DNA from: Artemia franciscana
Taxonomy: Eukaryota > Arthropoda > Branchiopoda > Anostraca > Artemiidae
Assembly: GCF_032884065.1 (NCBI RefSeq)
Contig: NC_088863.1
Location: 39,403,076 to 39,467,075, forward strand
Length of the DNA stretch: 64,000 nucleotides
Direction: 5' to 3'
Shown: positions 49,510 to 60,880 of the stretch, piece after piece
How positions within the stretch are numbered: the stretch's first letter is position 1
Layout of the letters: the number at the start of each line of letters is the position of its first letter
The notes under the pieces: model-generated
What the model saw: only the letters and a program-made list of their open reading frames with translations
What the model was told of the DNA's origin: nothing
Databases searched by the model: none
Position numbers and translations under genes: made by a program

Positions 49510-49650
49510 CTTATGAGTTTCAAAGACTCCTTTTCAATATTAGCGTGCCGATCATCAATTTCTTGGGCCAACATCTGAGCCCTGTTATTTGCTTCAATTA
49601 AATCATTGTAAAATTTATCACGTTCCGCAGTAGTCTGTTCCAAATTAGAC
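49510..49650 (-). CDS. Ninein-like gene exon: start of coiled coil
   Basis: Acceptor TTTTCTTTTTGAG|G, donor ATAAG|GTAAGA, phase 2 to 2. It encodes SNLEQTTAERDKFYNDL, then EANNRAQMLAQEIDDRHANIE. The LEQ...ERDK...DL...A...EIDDRH order matches, residue spacing included, the start of the ninein / ninein-like coiled coil (recalled VVREKEK and EVDDHHAAIE in human ninein). This is among the strongest exons for the family call. Confidence 0.85.
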
Positions 49651-51960
49651 CTCAAAAAGAAAATACAGTATATTACACCCAATTTTGAAATATGTTTCTT
49701 CGAGCATAACTTAGCGGCAGTAAATAAAAAAAGGGAAATAATACAAGATTATCATGCAGATGTGCAATTCTTACCATAGACAGTCTCGTGCCTCCAGAGA
49801 CACCTATGCACGAAAAAGAGTATCTGATCTTCTCAGAATCCCACGATTGCCAGCTTATCTTCCCACTCGGCTTCTAGGAAGGTATAAAGAATGCTAACCA
49901 CTGACGGGTTTGTAGGGCTTCAAGTGTTAGGACAACCGCTCTTCCTCGATCCTGCAGGTAGCCACTGAAAGTCTGCCTTGGAAGAAATAAGGTCCCTAAT
50001 TCCCGAAACATGGACTATATATTACCATTGACGTTGAGGATGATATTTATAATAAGAGGCTGATCAGTCATTATTTGGATCTCTACACTCGAACTTGATC
50101 TGATTGTCTATGTTCAGGATTATTCACAGGCATGTATTTTCAAAGACCAAATCCGATGCCTGAGCTATATATTTATATGCCATGGCTCAGCAGCACTGAA
50201 TTTTCGATTACCACATCAAAAAAACAAAACAAAAAACGGCATTTTTCATGTAATGAGCATGAAAGTAAGTTTTTGTAACTTGGCTTAAGCAATGTAAATC
50301 CCTTAAAATTCGCGACTTCACAAATGAAGCGCTGTAAAGGGGGAGGAGTTGATATAAATTTTGCAAATGATAGCAAGACAAATTTAGCCATTGCATGGTT
50401 TATTTACAAAATAAAATATACTGATAGATAATACTGACATTGTTGAATAAAAACTGGCAAAAAAGATAAAATAAAAATAAATCATACCTTACTGGCGCCA
50501 AATGTAGTCTGATTGGCTTGAAAGCATAAAAGACAAATACATAGTGATGAGAAAAGGCTAGCTAGATAATTAAAACATATTTGTCGCTTTTGTTTCCCCT
50601 TGTTTTTTTTTTAGTTTATATTTTTTTCCATAACTCAACTTTGGCCCACATGGTTCAATCTTTGAAAAAGAACCTCCTCCTCCTTGCATCTCTTGTTATC
50701 TTCACACTTTTATAGTTCTAATCAAAATAAGCTTCTAATTTAACCCAATAATTTAAGATGGAAAAACAAATCTAAATGCTTTAGGAATCATTACTTTAGA
50801 CAATGACATGGCACGAAAAAATAAAGACTGAAACTGAAATTTTGGCGTCAATAGCCCACAACATGAGACACTTCCCATTTGCACCATTATGACATGTCTC
50901 ACAAATTTAATTAAAGTAAACTGTCTTAGGGTGAGAGGGTTTGCGACTAAAAAAAAAGCCTATGCTAACCCATTACTAGCACACAATCTTTGATATTCAG
51001 GAAGGGAGGGGGCAATTTCCTGACCACCCTCAAAAAAGTGTTCTTGAGGTCATTTAATGATGCTATTTAATTGTGAATTATGATTAGATATACATCCAAC
51101 GTCAATAATGGAAACAGACTCCTCACAAAAATAGGTTTGAATGAGATACACCATATACAGTTATGAGCCCACATGGATGAAGTGAGGCCGTAAGTAAAAC
51201 TGCTAGATGTCTGGCTTTGCCTTAATCAGAAGGCGGGATTTGCTATCACTTCCTTTGGTCAAATTTAGTTACTTGATGTTGCAGTTTTTTCATTCTGGAC
51301 GTTGCATATTAATGAGACCATTTTAAGTTTAAGTTTGTACCCACCTAATTCATTCCTTGGCTAAATATTTGCTTGTACAACGTACTATTCTCATCTGAGC
51401 CAAAAATCGACACCCTCCGGAATTGTTTGCTTATGCTTCCTTATTATTCTCTTCAGTGCCAGGCTTATAACTTGTCGTTTGTAGGCTACTACTATTGTTA
51501 AGTATTTTGCTCAAAAATGTTTTGATTATTTATGTGGTTTTACACAACATGGAAATAACATGTAGGTGAAAAAATTACATTTTTATAGTAAATCGCGCTG
51601 TGTAGGAACATATTGTCTATGTATTGCTCAGGGCGTCAATGCAAAAAACGGGCCAGAAATGAGTCTATCAAAAATGCCTAGATAAGGATCTACCTAATCT
51701 GCCCTGAAAAAGATATAAAAAAGAGAGTAGTGATTCGTACAAACTAGAAAGAAACCGCTGATAAGGTTTTATGTTAAGGGATTAGGTAAACAGCAGCTAT
51801 TAATTTTGGAAGTACTACTAAAAATATATTTTTTGGGAATGGTTGACATTGAACTCAAACACTCACTATTTTTACAATTTTACATCATGGCAACTGATCC
51901 AGCCACAATAGAGAAAGTAATAATCTTGACGCAAAACCTATAGAACTTGCACAAACTAAC
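49651..51960 (-). other. Ninein-like intron
   Basis: A 2,310-base AT-rich intron with no recognised repeat or gene. Minus-strand frames at 50173-50396 overlap one another and look random. Confidence 0.5.
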
Positions 51961-52164
51961 CTTAGCGCAGAAACTTCTTGATTAAAAAAAGTTGAAGCAG
52001 CTTTCAAAAACTTTCCCAACGCCATAGCTTCAGTTTCCGACCTAGCGATGCCATTCTCCAAGAATGCTTTTAATTCTGTCTGTAGTGACGATTCAGATAG
52101 ATTTTGTGGATCACCGTTCTCCATTGAATCCATAATTATTGTTAGATAATCAAAGGTATTTAGC
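51961..52164 (-). CDS. Ninein-like gene exon: LEN segment
   Basis: Acceptor CATTTTCAG|G, donor CTAAG|GTTAGT; starts and ends in phase 2. It encodes about 68 residues, including MDSMENGDPQNLSE and LQTELKAFLENGI, ending AALTFF-like helix NQEVSALR. The ELKAFLEN stretch and the following ~30-residue helix correspond in spacing to the ELNTLLEN segment that precedes the first coiled coil of vertebrate ninein. Confidence 0.75.
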
Positions 52165-54420
52165 CTGAAAATGAACACAACTCTTACTGACATATAACAT
52201 TCTTATAACACAAAAAAAGCCACATCCGAAAAATTCGAATAAAAAAACAGCAACAGCGCATATGCAGAATATATTAGCTTCTAGGCCCTTCACTAAAACA
52301 TAAAAACAGAAATCACCATACCCAGGGAGCATTTCATTGAACCAACTTTATTTGAACCAGTCTAAAAAAAAAAATTGAAGGGCCTGTGTATACCTATTAA
52401 TACCTTTTGTTGGGGGTGGGGTGGGGGGTCAAAGATCGCATACGCGATAGATTTGCACCAACGGATGAACGGAGACGAAGTCATTTTTTAAACCGATTTT
52501 GGCTTTATTGATTCTGATAATAACAGTTCTTGTATTTTATTTTTATTTCTCTTTCTTTCTCCCTCTCTCTCTTACCTTATGATCACAAATTGCTATCTTA
52601 TTTTGGGATTCGTGCAAAAATAAATACAAATATTCTTAACTGAATGAAAACTAGATTGAGAAAACTTCGTTTTAAACGGAAGTAAAAAATGATATTGTGA
52701 ATTAATGCGAACCTGACCCATATAGAAGTCCTACAACCCCGCTCTTTTACACACTACAGTGTATACCATCTTTGATACCATCAAAATTCTAACTTCATTA
52801 CACTTTAAAAATGCTTATTTATTGGGTTTTCAGGGTCGCTTTTCAACTGCTTTCAGCCCCCCTCCCCTAATGGTTGGAAATAGTTCTAGGTTATATAAAA
52901 GATTTTAATAATTTGTTGTGCTTTCTTTTTTCAAATGGACATTATTTGCCATGATGAAACAACTGTTGATAAGAAATGAGTACAAAAATAATACAAACCA
53001 ATAAATCACCAGACTTCTGTATTTAGCCTATGGCTAACTACAGCCAGAAAATATATTTTTTTATAGTATTTAGTTCAGATGAGGGGATAAATTACAATGT
53101 TACCCACTAAAATCTAACTATTTTACAGAATTTATGATAATATAAGAATTCATTCAGGAATATTTGCTCTTCACAATAAAATGAAATTCTCACAAATATG
53201 GAGAAAGCCTAACCCCCGCGCTGCAATAAAATATTTTTTTTTTCATCAATTTCTTCAAAAAATTAAAAATCACTTTTTAGGAAATTTTAGACAAATTCGG
53301 TCTTTGAGGCCATTCAACCGAATTTAAGTATTTTCACAAAGCATGTCATCAGTCAGAGAGGGAATATGGACAGAAATATTAGGAAAAATCATTGTAAAAA
53401 TGCAAAAACATCCACCCTTTCAGATACCAGGAAGCCATACTAGCTGCTTAAAGACCCTAAGGGGAAGAGGCCAAAGAACTCAACCTCTGTTTAGAAACTG
53501 ACAAGACATTACAATAACATGACGCGGTAAATTATAAACTGATGGAAGCATCGCTGTCACTTAGATCCCTCGAAGCACAGTCCGGAAATAACTCAGCCTT
53601 TTTAAATTCTAGTATCCATACAAAAGTTCCAAGCGTCACCCAAAGGTCTATAAGCAAAATACAGGCTGTGGCCCCCTAACAAGGCTGAACTACTGAATAC
53701 AGTAAATAAACTGAAAAATAAAATAGCATCAATAATAGAATCAATAACCGCATCAATTACAAGACAACCTCAAATCTTCTTACTTAACACTTATAATACC
53801 TGTTGACAAAGACAAGGGATAAGAGAAGGGATATTTGAAGAAGATCGAAGATCATCTCCTTGTATAAAAAAGGGGATAACACTGAATGCAAGAATGACCG
53901 AAGAATGCCTCTCATACATATTGCTGCCAACATACTCACCACGCTTCTTCTCAGTCGTTTCAGCTTGGTCAGAAAAATGATCAAGCGCACTAACTAGGCG
54001 AGGTTCAGACCTGCGATGGGATTTATGTATCACATTTTTACACTCCAAGATATAATCGAGCACAGCATGCGCCAAAATAAGATCACCATACATTTCTCTG
54101 CTGATGTGGTAACTGCTTTCGACTCAATTATTCAAGATGATATATTGGGTACGGTGCGGGGTGGGTGTCCCAGAGAAGGTGATGAATTTTATCCTGGGGT
54201 ACTATCTTCAGGTTCGTGCCTGCACACTAATTGGCGGATAATTACCTAGACTATAGCTAAATTCTAATAAATATTTAGTTGGTATTTTGGTTAGGTAGGT
54301 TACATTTTGCATACATCCATATACATCCTATCTATGTCCCAAGCGTCTCAGATGTTTCAACCCCGTACTTGTAGATCCCCAAGTCTAGAGTGTGTAATGA
54401 CTAACACATAAGTACCTATA
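52165..54420 (-). other. Intron sequence
   Basis: Part of a 5,165-base intron. A minus-strand 100-codon frame at 53791-54093 (MYGDLILAHAVLDYILE at its start) has a possible donor CAACAG|GTATTA, but its phase does not fit the ninein-like chain. It is unrecognised. Confidence 0.4.
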
Positions 54421-54582
54421 TAACTTTAAAATAATAGGTTTAAGAATTAAAGGTACATGTGTATTATTCAGAACACAATCAGCAAGTGAAGTTAGGCTCT
54501 TTCGTGAAACAAACAACCCGTTTATTTCTGTATATTAATGCAAAAAAAAGCATGTAAAACCGAATATCAAGTGTGGACCGCT

Positions 54583-54652
54583 CTAATGGTAGAGTGATAG
54601 ACTCCCGCCGTCGACACCAAAGGTTCGTGCTTGATATTGGGCATATTAGCTT
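54583..54652 (+). repeat. tRNA-like fragment
   Basis: TCTAATGGTAGAGTGATAGA resembles a tRNA D arm / A box, and AGGTTCGTGC 35 bases on resembles a B box. Acceptor pairing is not convincing. Probably a tRNA relic or SINE head. Confidence 0.3.
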
Positions 54653-55073
54653 TACAGTAGATTCGTTTTTGGGTGAAAGTTGCTTTTTCGGACGAAAAAA
54701 AAAATGTTAGCAATCAGGGGGGAAACCATAAAGCATACTCAATTGTGAAGTTAGGTTCCTTCGTGAAACAAACTACGATGCAGGTACATTTTCATTAGGT
54801 AGGCGAAACCTAACCTAGCCTAAATATTCCTTCTCGTAAGAGTATAAAGTCATTTTGTGTCCATTGATGCGTTGTTTTGTTGTGGGCAACAGCCCCTTAT
54901 CCTGAAAAAATATAATTGCCTCCTTTTCAGTCTTTGGCAAATCCCAAATCTTCATTTCAAAATCCATGTTCAGACACTATCTTCTATCACTATGCGTAGC
55001 AAACTAAATTGAGTTTTGTCTTTGTGGCTATGAAACCGGATTTTATCATAAAATATACCTGCATCGTAGTTTG

Positions 55074-56783
55074 TGAAACAGATCGTGGTAACGAACTGTA
55101 GTAAGGAGCGACCCGGGTCAATAGTAACCGAAACTCTAAAAAACTGAATTTTGATGCCAATAGTTACATCAAAACAATCGCATTTTAATTTAAATATATA
55201 ATTTTCATCAAGTTTAGTCTTACCCATCAAAAGTTACGAGCCTGAGAAAATTTGCCTTATTTTACAAAATAGGAGGAAAGACCCCCTAAAACTCATACAA
55301 TTTTAACGAAAATCACACCATCAGATTCAGCGTATCAGAGAATCTTGGCGTAGAAGTTTCAAGATCCTATCTACAAAAATGTGGAATTTTGTATTTTTTG
55401 CCAGAAGACAGATACGGATGCAATTTTTTTTTTTTTTTCAGGGGTGATCGTATCGACCCAGTGGTCCTAAAATTTCGTGAGAGGGCTCATTCTAACGGAA
55501 ATTAAAGTTCTAGTGTCCTTGTTAAGTGACCAAAAAAATTGATGGGCACTTAGGCCCCCTCCCACGCACATGTTTCCCCTAAGTTATCGGATCAAATTTT
55601 TGAGATAGCCATTCTGTTCAGCTTAGTCGAAAACCTAATAACGAGGTCCTTGGGGGACGACTTCATCGCCCACAATCCCCAGGGGAGGGGCTGCAAGTTA
55701 CAAACTTTGACCATTGTTTACATACAGCAATGGTTATTATGAAGTGTACAGACGTTTTCAGGGGGATTTTTCGCGTTGGGGTGGGGGTGGGTTGGGGGTT
55801 ACATGGGAGGATCTTTCTATGGAGGAGTTTGTCATGAGGGAAGAGGAATTTGTCATGTCATGAGGGAATTTCCCTGAAAGGGGCGCAGGATTTTCTAGCA
55901 TTATTTAAAAAAAACAATGAGAAAATAAATAATTTTTTTCAACTGGAAGTAATGAGCAACATAAAAACTTAAAACGAACACAAAATATTACGTACATAAG
56001 GGAGTTCCTCTCCTCCACAATACCTTCCTCTTTACGCTAAATTTTTTTTAGTAATTTCAACTATTTATTCTACGGCCTTTGTGATTCAGGGGTCATTCTT
56101 AAAGATTTGGGACAAAATTCAAGCTCTAGTGTAAAGAACGAGGTATTGACGAGGGGGCGAACCCCCTCATATTATACGTAATAAAAATACACAAATACAG
56201 GAGTTCATCACGCAAGTTAATTCGCAAGTTACGTATATTTATTCATTAACAAAAACGGTCGTAAAAAAACAAAAATTCTAGTCGTATTTATAAATAACCA
56301 GAAATTGGAGGGCAACTAGGCCTCCTCCTTTTTCCCTTTACTATATCAAAATCGTCCGATCAAAACCACGAGAAAGCTATTTAGCAAAACAAAAATTAAT
56401 GGGCAAGTTTTGCTTTAATTATTCATGTGCAGTGAGCCAAAATCAAAACATGCATTAATTCAAAAATGTTCAGAAATTAAATAAAAAAAACAAGTTTTTT
56501 TAACTGCAAGTAAGGAGCGACATTAAAACTTAAAATGAACATAAATTGTTCCGTATATGAAAGGGGTTGTCCCCTCCTCAATGCCTCGCTCTTTACACTA
56601 AAGTTTTTTATTGTTTTAAAAAGTAGAGTTGTGACAAAGAGTCAAACTTTCGCGTAAAGAGCGAGGCGTTGAGGAGGGGATAACCCCTTTCATATACGGA
56701 ACAATTTCTGTGCGTTTTAAGTTAGAATGTCGCCCTTTACTTGCAGTTAAAATAAACTTGTTTTTTTTTATATTTAATTTCGC
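55074..56783 (-). repeat. Modular repeat family, full foldback copy A3
   Basis: Minus-strand copy of ~1.7 kb. The terminus at the low end reads on the plus strand CGTGGTAACGAACTG, then GTAAGGAGCGACCC. The body and foldback (56495-56783) follow, with arms CCTCGCTCTTTACACTAAAG and CGTAAAGAGCGAGGCGTTGA. The conserved second palindrome lies at about 55990-56175. Confidence 0.88.
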
Positions 56784-57329
56784 GAAAGAACCTAACTTCA
56801 CTTATTGAGTGTGTTCTGAACAATACACAAGTACCGAATTAAATCATCAGTTTTAAATAATTTTATAAATTTACAACGTAGTCTTAAGACTATGGAAAAG
56901 CTAGTAAGATACATTTTAGGGCTTAATACGGAATTTTCCTTGGAAGCAATTATTGTATTTGGAAAAATAAAAATAAAAAAGGCAACTAATAGTGTATTCA
57001 CTCTCTTCCTGGCAAATTAATGTGAAAAAGGAAAAAAATTGAAAGTTTTCCTTTCATATTTGGAACTGAGCTTTTCATATTTGGAAAGAGCTAACGATAA
57101 AAATCTTATAATACTACTCTTAATTATTTGACACGTTTTTTTTAGAACCAGCCAGCACTAAAATGATACCAACGCGACTATTATATTATAAAATAGCATA
57201 AAATGAGCATTCAAATGACTACTCTTTTTGTTTTATAGTGTTTCCATCAGAAGAACCTCTCAATCAGTCGTAACAACTTTTTACACAATGCCTCAAGTAA
57301 GCTAAAAGAAAAAAAAAAATAGTTTTTAC

Positions 57330-57418
57330 CTTGAATTGGAAGAGGCATAGAATCCATTAGTCTTTTTCCATCGAGACATAAAACTTAGGCAATCCAAAGC
57401 GAAACTGTATCGCTTTGT
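57330..57418 (-). CDS. Ninein-like gene, first exon seen (tentative)
   Basis: The most upstream exon I can place. The acceptor is TTTTGTTGAGCAG and the donor TTCAAG|GTAAAA. It encodes 29 codons plus two bases (TKRYSFALDC...SSNS, then AG), which complete an Arg codon with the first base of the next exon. Alternatively translation could start at the internal ATG at 57379 (MSRWKKTNG), making this the first coding exon. Because ninein proteins normally have a longer N-terminus, I favour an internal exon. Similarity to ninein within this exon is not obvious, so its membership rests on splice phase and proximity only. Confidence 0.4.
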
Positions 57419-58197
57419 CTGCTCAACAAAACCCACAAAATGATATGGCATGCTCAAATCATTTTAGTTACGCCTAAACATAAAACGTGAGAAAATAGTG
57501 CGCCACCGGGTTAAAGGATATGCGTTTACGCTTAATTGACGCATACAGCCCAATGTTTATACTGTTTTATTTTTGCTCCCCTACTGGAGAATAGAACCAG
57601 TTCCGTAATATTGTAGTATGAACAGCCATAATTTGTCATTTTGATAAGGTTGATTTTAAACTAGCCACAGATGATTAAATATTCTGAAGTTCGAAAAAGC
57701 GTGGCTTTCGTGAAGGGTGTGTTGGTCAGGGGTTCCTGTCCCTTTTATAATTCTAAAAACCCAACTGGTTCCACACACTAGTTCGAAGGCCTTCATAGTC
57801 TGTCTAAATAGTCGCTGCCATTCCTTAGCACATGTTAGATACCATTCAGACTTATAAACATTATTTTAATGTAATTACTGCTACAAACTCATTGTAGCGA
57901 TGAACAATATATGGTCTTTTTTTGCTTCCCTTTGCAGGCTCAGGCCGTTGATCCCCACTAATTTCAGTCTTCAACCTTAGCCCTCACAAATATAGCTTGA
58001 CGTCACCCCCTCCCTCACTATATTCGGCAGCTCGAACCTTCGGCCTTCACATACTGGCATGATAAGTTACATGAAAATATTTGCTCCTCCCTCTCCCCCA
58101 AAAAACGTTCTAGTGTGTATTTCTAAGGAATCATTGAGCAAGAATAGCAGCAATTCACAAGATTGGTCTGTATTAATCTTTCAAAATTTAAGTACCT
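57419..58197. other. Intron or upstream sequence, nothing firm
   Basis: AT-rich sequence upstream (minus-strand sense) of the first ninein-like exon seen. No repeat or gene recognised. Confidence 0.4.
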
Positions 58198-58359
58198 TTA
58201 ATTTAATAGTAATATCATGACCCCTCTAATCTGTGGATATTTTTCTATCTCGTCGGTTTCTTCTTTTTTGTAGCTGGGAATTAATGTTAGTAAATCACTA
58301 AAATCTTTCCGGACCTCCTTTTGTTGCTGATTGCAAGAAGAAATTCGAACTAAGTTGTT
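58198..58359 (-). CDS. Unassigned exon-like stretch ending in a stop
   Basis: After a candidate acceptor (CAACAATTTTAG|AAC) the minus strand is open for 53 codons and ends TAA at 58198-58200. It encodes NNLVRISSCNQQQKEVRKDF, SDLLTLIPSYKKEETDEIEK, YPQIRGVMILLLN. The composition is protein-like and charged, unlike random AT-rich translation. It could be the last exon of a different minus-strand gene or, with an unrecognised donor, part of the ninein-like gene. I do not recognise it. Confidence 0.3.
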   Translation of the reverse strand, partial: NNLVRISSCNQQQKEVRKDFSDLLTLIPSYKKEETDEIEKYPQIRGVMILLLN

Positions 58360-58714
58360 CTAAAATTGTTGTAAATACAAGCTCTTGCTAAATTATTTTT
58401 GGTTTCTACAGATGACTCGGTTTTGCTTCTTTCAGCTATTTACCCTGTTTTTCATAAAAAAAATAGATATCAGTTCAGTTCATTCTAATTATTTCCGATT
58501 TCTCCATTTTCTATTGTATCAGCCCCCATGACATCGAAATCGAAACATAATGTCTCTTTACAGTTTCCCAGATATCGAATCGAAACTTACAGAGCTTGCT
58601 GGCAAATTACCCGTTTCGTTATTATAAGCATCTCCATACCCACATCGGCATCACTCGTTTAGTTTTCTTCTTTTCTTTTGTTTTGCGAAGTGTTTGTTTT
58701 GTTTCTTTTATACT

Positions 58715-60010
58715 CCATGGGGGGGAATGCCAGCCCATTTATAGCTGACTTGTTTTTAAGTCAACTAGAATATAAATATATGATGGATAAGAATAATCCA
58801 ATTAATTTAAAACATGCTTTGTCAAATAATAAAAGATATTTAGATGATATTTTGGTCTTAAATTGTAAGGATTTCATTGATATTTCAAAAAATATATATC
58901 CATCAGAGCTTATTCTTGAGCCTAGTCATGGCGCTGGTCATGAAGATCATTTCTTAGATTTAAATATTAATATTTGTGATAATAATAAATTAAGTTTTAA
59001 AATGTATAATAAAACGGATGATTTTGATTTTGAAGTGATTAGTTTCCCATTCCCTGAAAGTAATTTACACTCAAATATCACATATTCAGCGTTTTTCTCA
59101 CAGTTACTTCGTTATGCAAGGATTTGTAGTAATTATATTGATTTTAAAAATAGATGTAAAATCTTAAGCCAAAAATTGATATCAAGAGGTTTTTCTGCAA
59201 ATAAATTAACTTGGCAATTTAAAAAATTTAGTTTTCATTATAACGAACTTTTAAATAAATATCAAAAGAATTATCTAGAAATACTTAAAGAAATTTTCAA
59301 CTAATTTCGGAGGTTCGAGAAATGTTGTAACAGCGCCATTTATTTTGAATTGTGTTTCTAATTGAGCGGATTTTCTTAAAAATTACCCACTTGGTAAAGA
59401 TGAATTCTATAATTGTTTAATTCATTCAGGTTTTTTGCAATGTGTTAATATTTGTGATTTGGTAAAATTTATAATATTTAGTTTACCTATTGTTGCTAAA
59501 GGGAGGGATATATTAACAGGATAAGCTTGTTTTGGTTTTACTTGGTTGTTTTGCATTTGCTGTTTTTTTTTCTTTCATAGGCATATATTTTGGGGGTGAT
59601 ACCTGACGCGGGGATGCCATGGATATTCTGTGGTAGCCACAACACTGTGCTGGGTAGAGAATTTAGAGTGGCGAAACCCTATATAGGCCAGTGTATTCTC
59701 CAGATGAGCCCTTATGTTGGGTGTTGCCTCTGAATTATTTGTCTATATTATTTTTTCTATTGTTTGGTAAATGACGACTTATACTTATTGACGACATGAC
59801 TGCCTGTCCATGGATTATTCTTTATGGTTGATTGTGTGTGGCTATGCTGTTTGACCTATGTGATTGTATGGATGAGTAGGGTTAAGGCTTCATTCAAGTG
59901 CTGGTCTATATTAGTCACTAATTTAGGAAAACAGTCTTCCTTTTCTCCTTCTGTCTCTCTGTTTTTTCTTCTTTTTTTTTGTGTGTGTTTTGCTGTTGCA
60001 TTGGTGATTT
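58715..60010 (+). mobile_element. 5'-truncated Penelope-like retroelement
   Basis: The 208-codon plus-strand frame 58678-59304 is the C-terminal half of a reverse transcriptase: GGNASPFIADLFL, the catalytic box RYLDDIL, an FLDLNI segment, MYNKTDDFDF and FFSQLLRYARICS. This motif series is what I associate with Penelope-like RTs. The first ~12 residues come from T-rich flanking DNA, so true homology starts near 58720. The frame is intact from there. After 59304, similarity seems to continue in another frame (YPLGKDEFYNCLIHSGFL). 59590-60010 is probably its 3' untranslated region (GGGGTGATACCTGACGCGGG, GTAGCCACAACACTGTGCTG). No GIY-YIG endonuclease seen. Confidence 0.7.
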
Positions 60011-60021
60011 CTCTTTTCATG

Positions 60022-60132
<111 letters not shown>

Positions 60133-60456
60133 TATAATGTGTAGGGAAAGAACGTTTGCTAACTATAGTTGCATGGTTGCGCCAGCGCATTTTACGCCAG
60201 CTTTCTGGAGTAGGATATTTTTTTTTTAGATTAACGCTGATTCTTAGTGGTTTTTAGGCTGACTTACAATTTTAAGGGCTTCTTTCAATATATTGAAATA
60301 TTTTCAATCTATGATTTGTGGAGATGATAACTAGCTAACTTCATGGTACTTGATGGCTTAGCCAAGCAAATTTCTTCACTGAGCATCTATATTTTAGAAT
60401 CTCAAAACAATTTGACAAAAAAAAAAAACGCTATCTTTTTTTCTGAAACAGCCATC

Positions 60457-60800
60457 TTGTCATTCTGACATGTGTGCACTTCAAACACTCGTAGAAAATG
60501 CCACATCTGTTCAGCTATTAACGTATCTGCCAAATGTTCTGTGACGATTATATTCTGTGTTGTCAGGGTCAAAGATCAAACAATTTCAGCGCGGCGAACG
60601 TGGTCTACGCGTCTCATTCGCGCAAGCTTCGCTCAATCTCTCAGTCGTCAGTCCTGCTATTTTAGACCAGTGCGTTTGTCCACTGTAAAGCGAGCATACG
60701 TTTATAATGAGTTGTAAAATTTGTAACAGCCGTCCTAAATTTGAACTAACGGACATGTGGAATTGTTATTTTTTGGCCAATAAACGTGCTTTTACTTACT
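60457..60800 (+). promoter_or_regulatory. Possible solo LTR or promoter-like block
   Basis: A short GC-richer island in AT-rich DNA. It contains initiator-like TCTCTCAGTCGTCAGTCC (60637-60654) and, ~125 bases on, the polyadenylation-like CCAATAAACG (60778-60787). It begins TGTCATTCTGACATGTGTGC. The layout resembles an LTR (promoter, then poly-A signal), but no matching second LTR or target duplication was identified. The 81-codon frame across it is unrecognised. Confidence 0.25.
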
Positions 60801-60880
60801 TTTCTCTTCAAGTTGTATATAGCTTTAAATGAGTATACGGTTTCATTTAGCACAAAGACCACGGCTTTTCATAGAAATTA

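Larger units (their letters stand above)
54424..56860. repeat. Nested inverted repeats around foldback copy A3
   Basis: An outer inverted repeat pairs about 54424-54512 (GAACACAATCAGCAAGTGAA, GTTAGGCTCTTTCGTGAAAC) with 56784-56860 (CGCGAAAGAACCTAACTTCA, GTGTTCTGAACAATACACAA). An inner one pairs 54764-54792 (CAAACTACGATGCAGGTA) with 55047-55075. The A3 foldback copy lies inside. Confidence 0.8.
5646..57418 (-). other. Ninein-family centrosomal coiled-coil gene (C-terminal ~1,111 codons; partial)
   Basis: Sixteen minus-strand exons chain into one frame; their lengths sum to 3,336 nt. Ninein-family proteins sit at the centrosome or basal body, where they anchor microtubule minus ends. Assignment rests on collinear short matches to vertebrate ninein and ninein-like as I recall them: an ELKAFLEN segment (ninein ELNTLLEN), then ERDK and EIDDRHANIE (EVDDHHAAIE), EELEAERD, DELQAELE (DELQSELE), and at the very end LYRENVMLLQAL (LYVENAQLLKAL). 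Most of the protein is charged heptad-like coiled coil, broken by a Ser/Arg-rich exon (29320-29500) and a Ser/Pro-rich segment (exon 13902-14363). Introns range from 310 to 8,427 bases and carry the repeats listed separately. Start codon and upstream exons are not seen. Other extended coiled-coil proteins remain a weaker alternative. Confidence 0.8.

Noticed and set aside
53791..54093. 100-codon minus-strand frame with a possible donor, considered as a ninein-like exon
   Set aside because: It would end in phase 0, while the exons on either side need phase 2; no similarity was recognised.
57330..57379. Treating ATG at 57379 as the start codon of the ninein-like gene
   Set aside because: The frame is open further upstream to a good acceptor, and the family normally has a longer N-terminus; kept only as an alternative.
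59590..59730. Possible hammerhead ribozyme in the Penelope-like 3' region (CGAAAC and CAGATGAG phrases)
   Set aside because: The core CTGATGA is altered, the GAAA box is not at the required place after a stem II, and no full fold could be drawn by hand.
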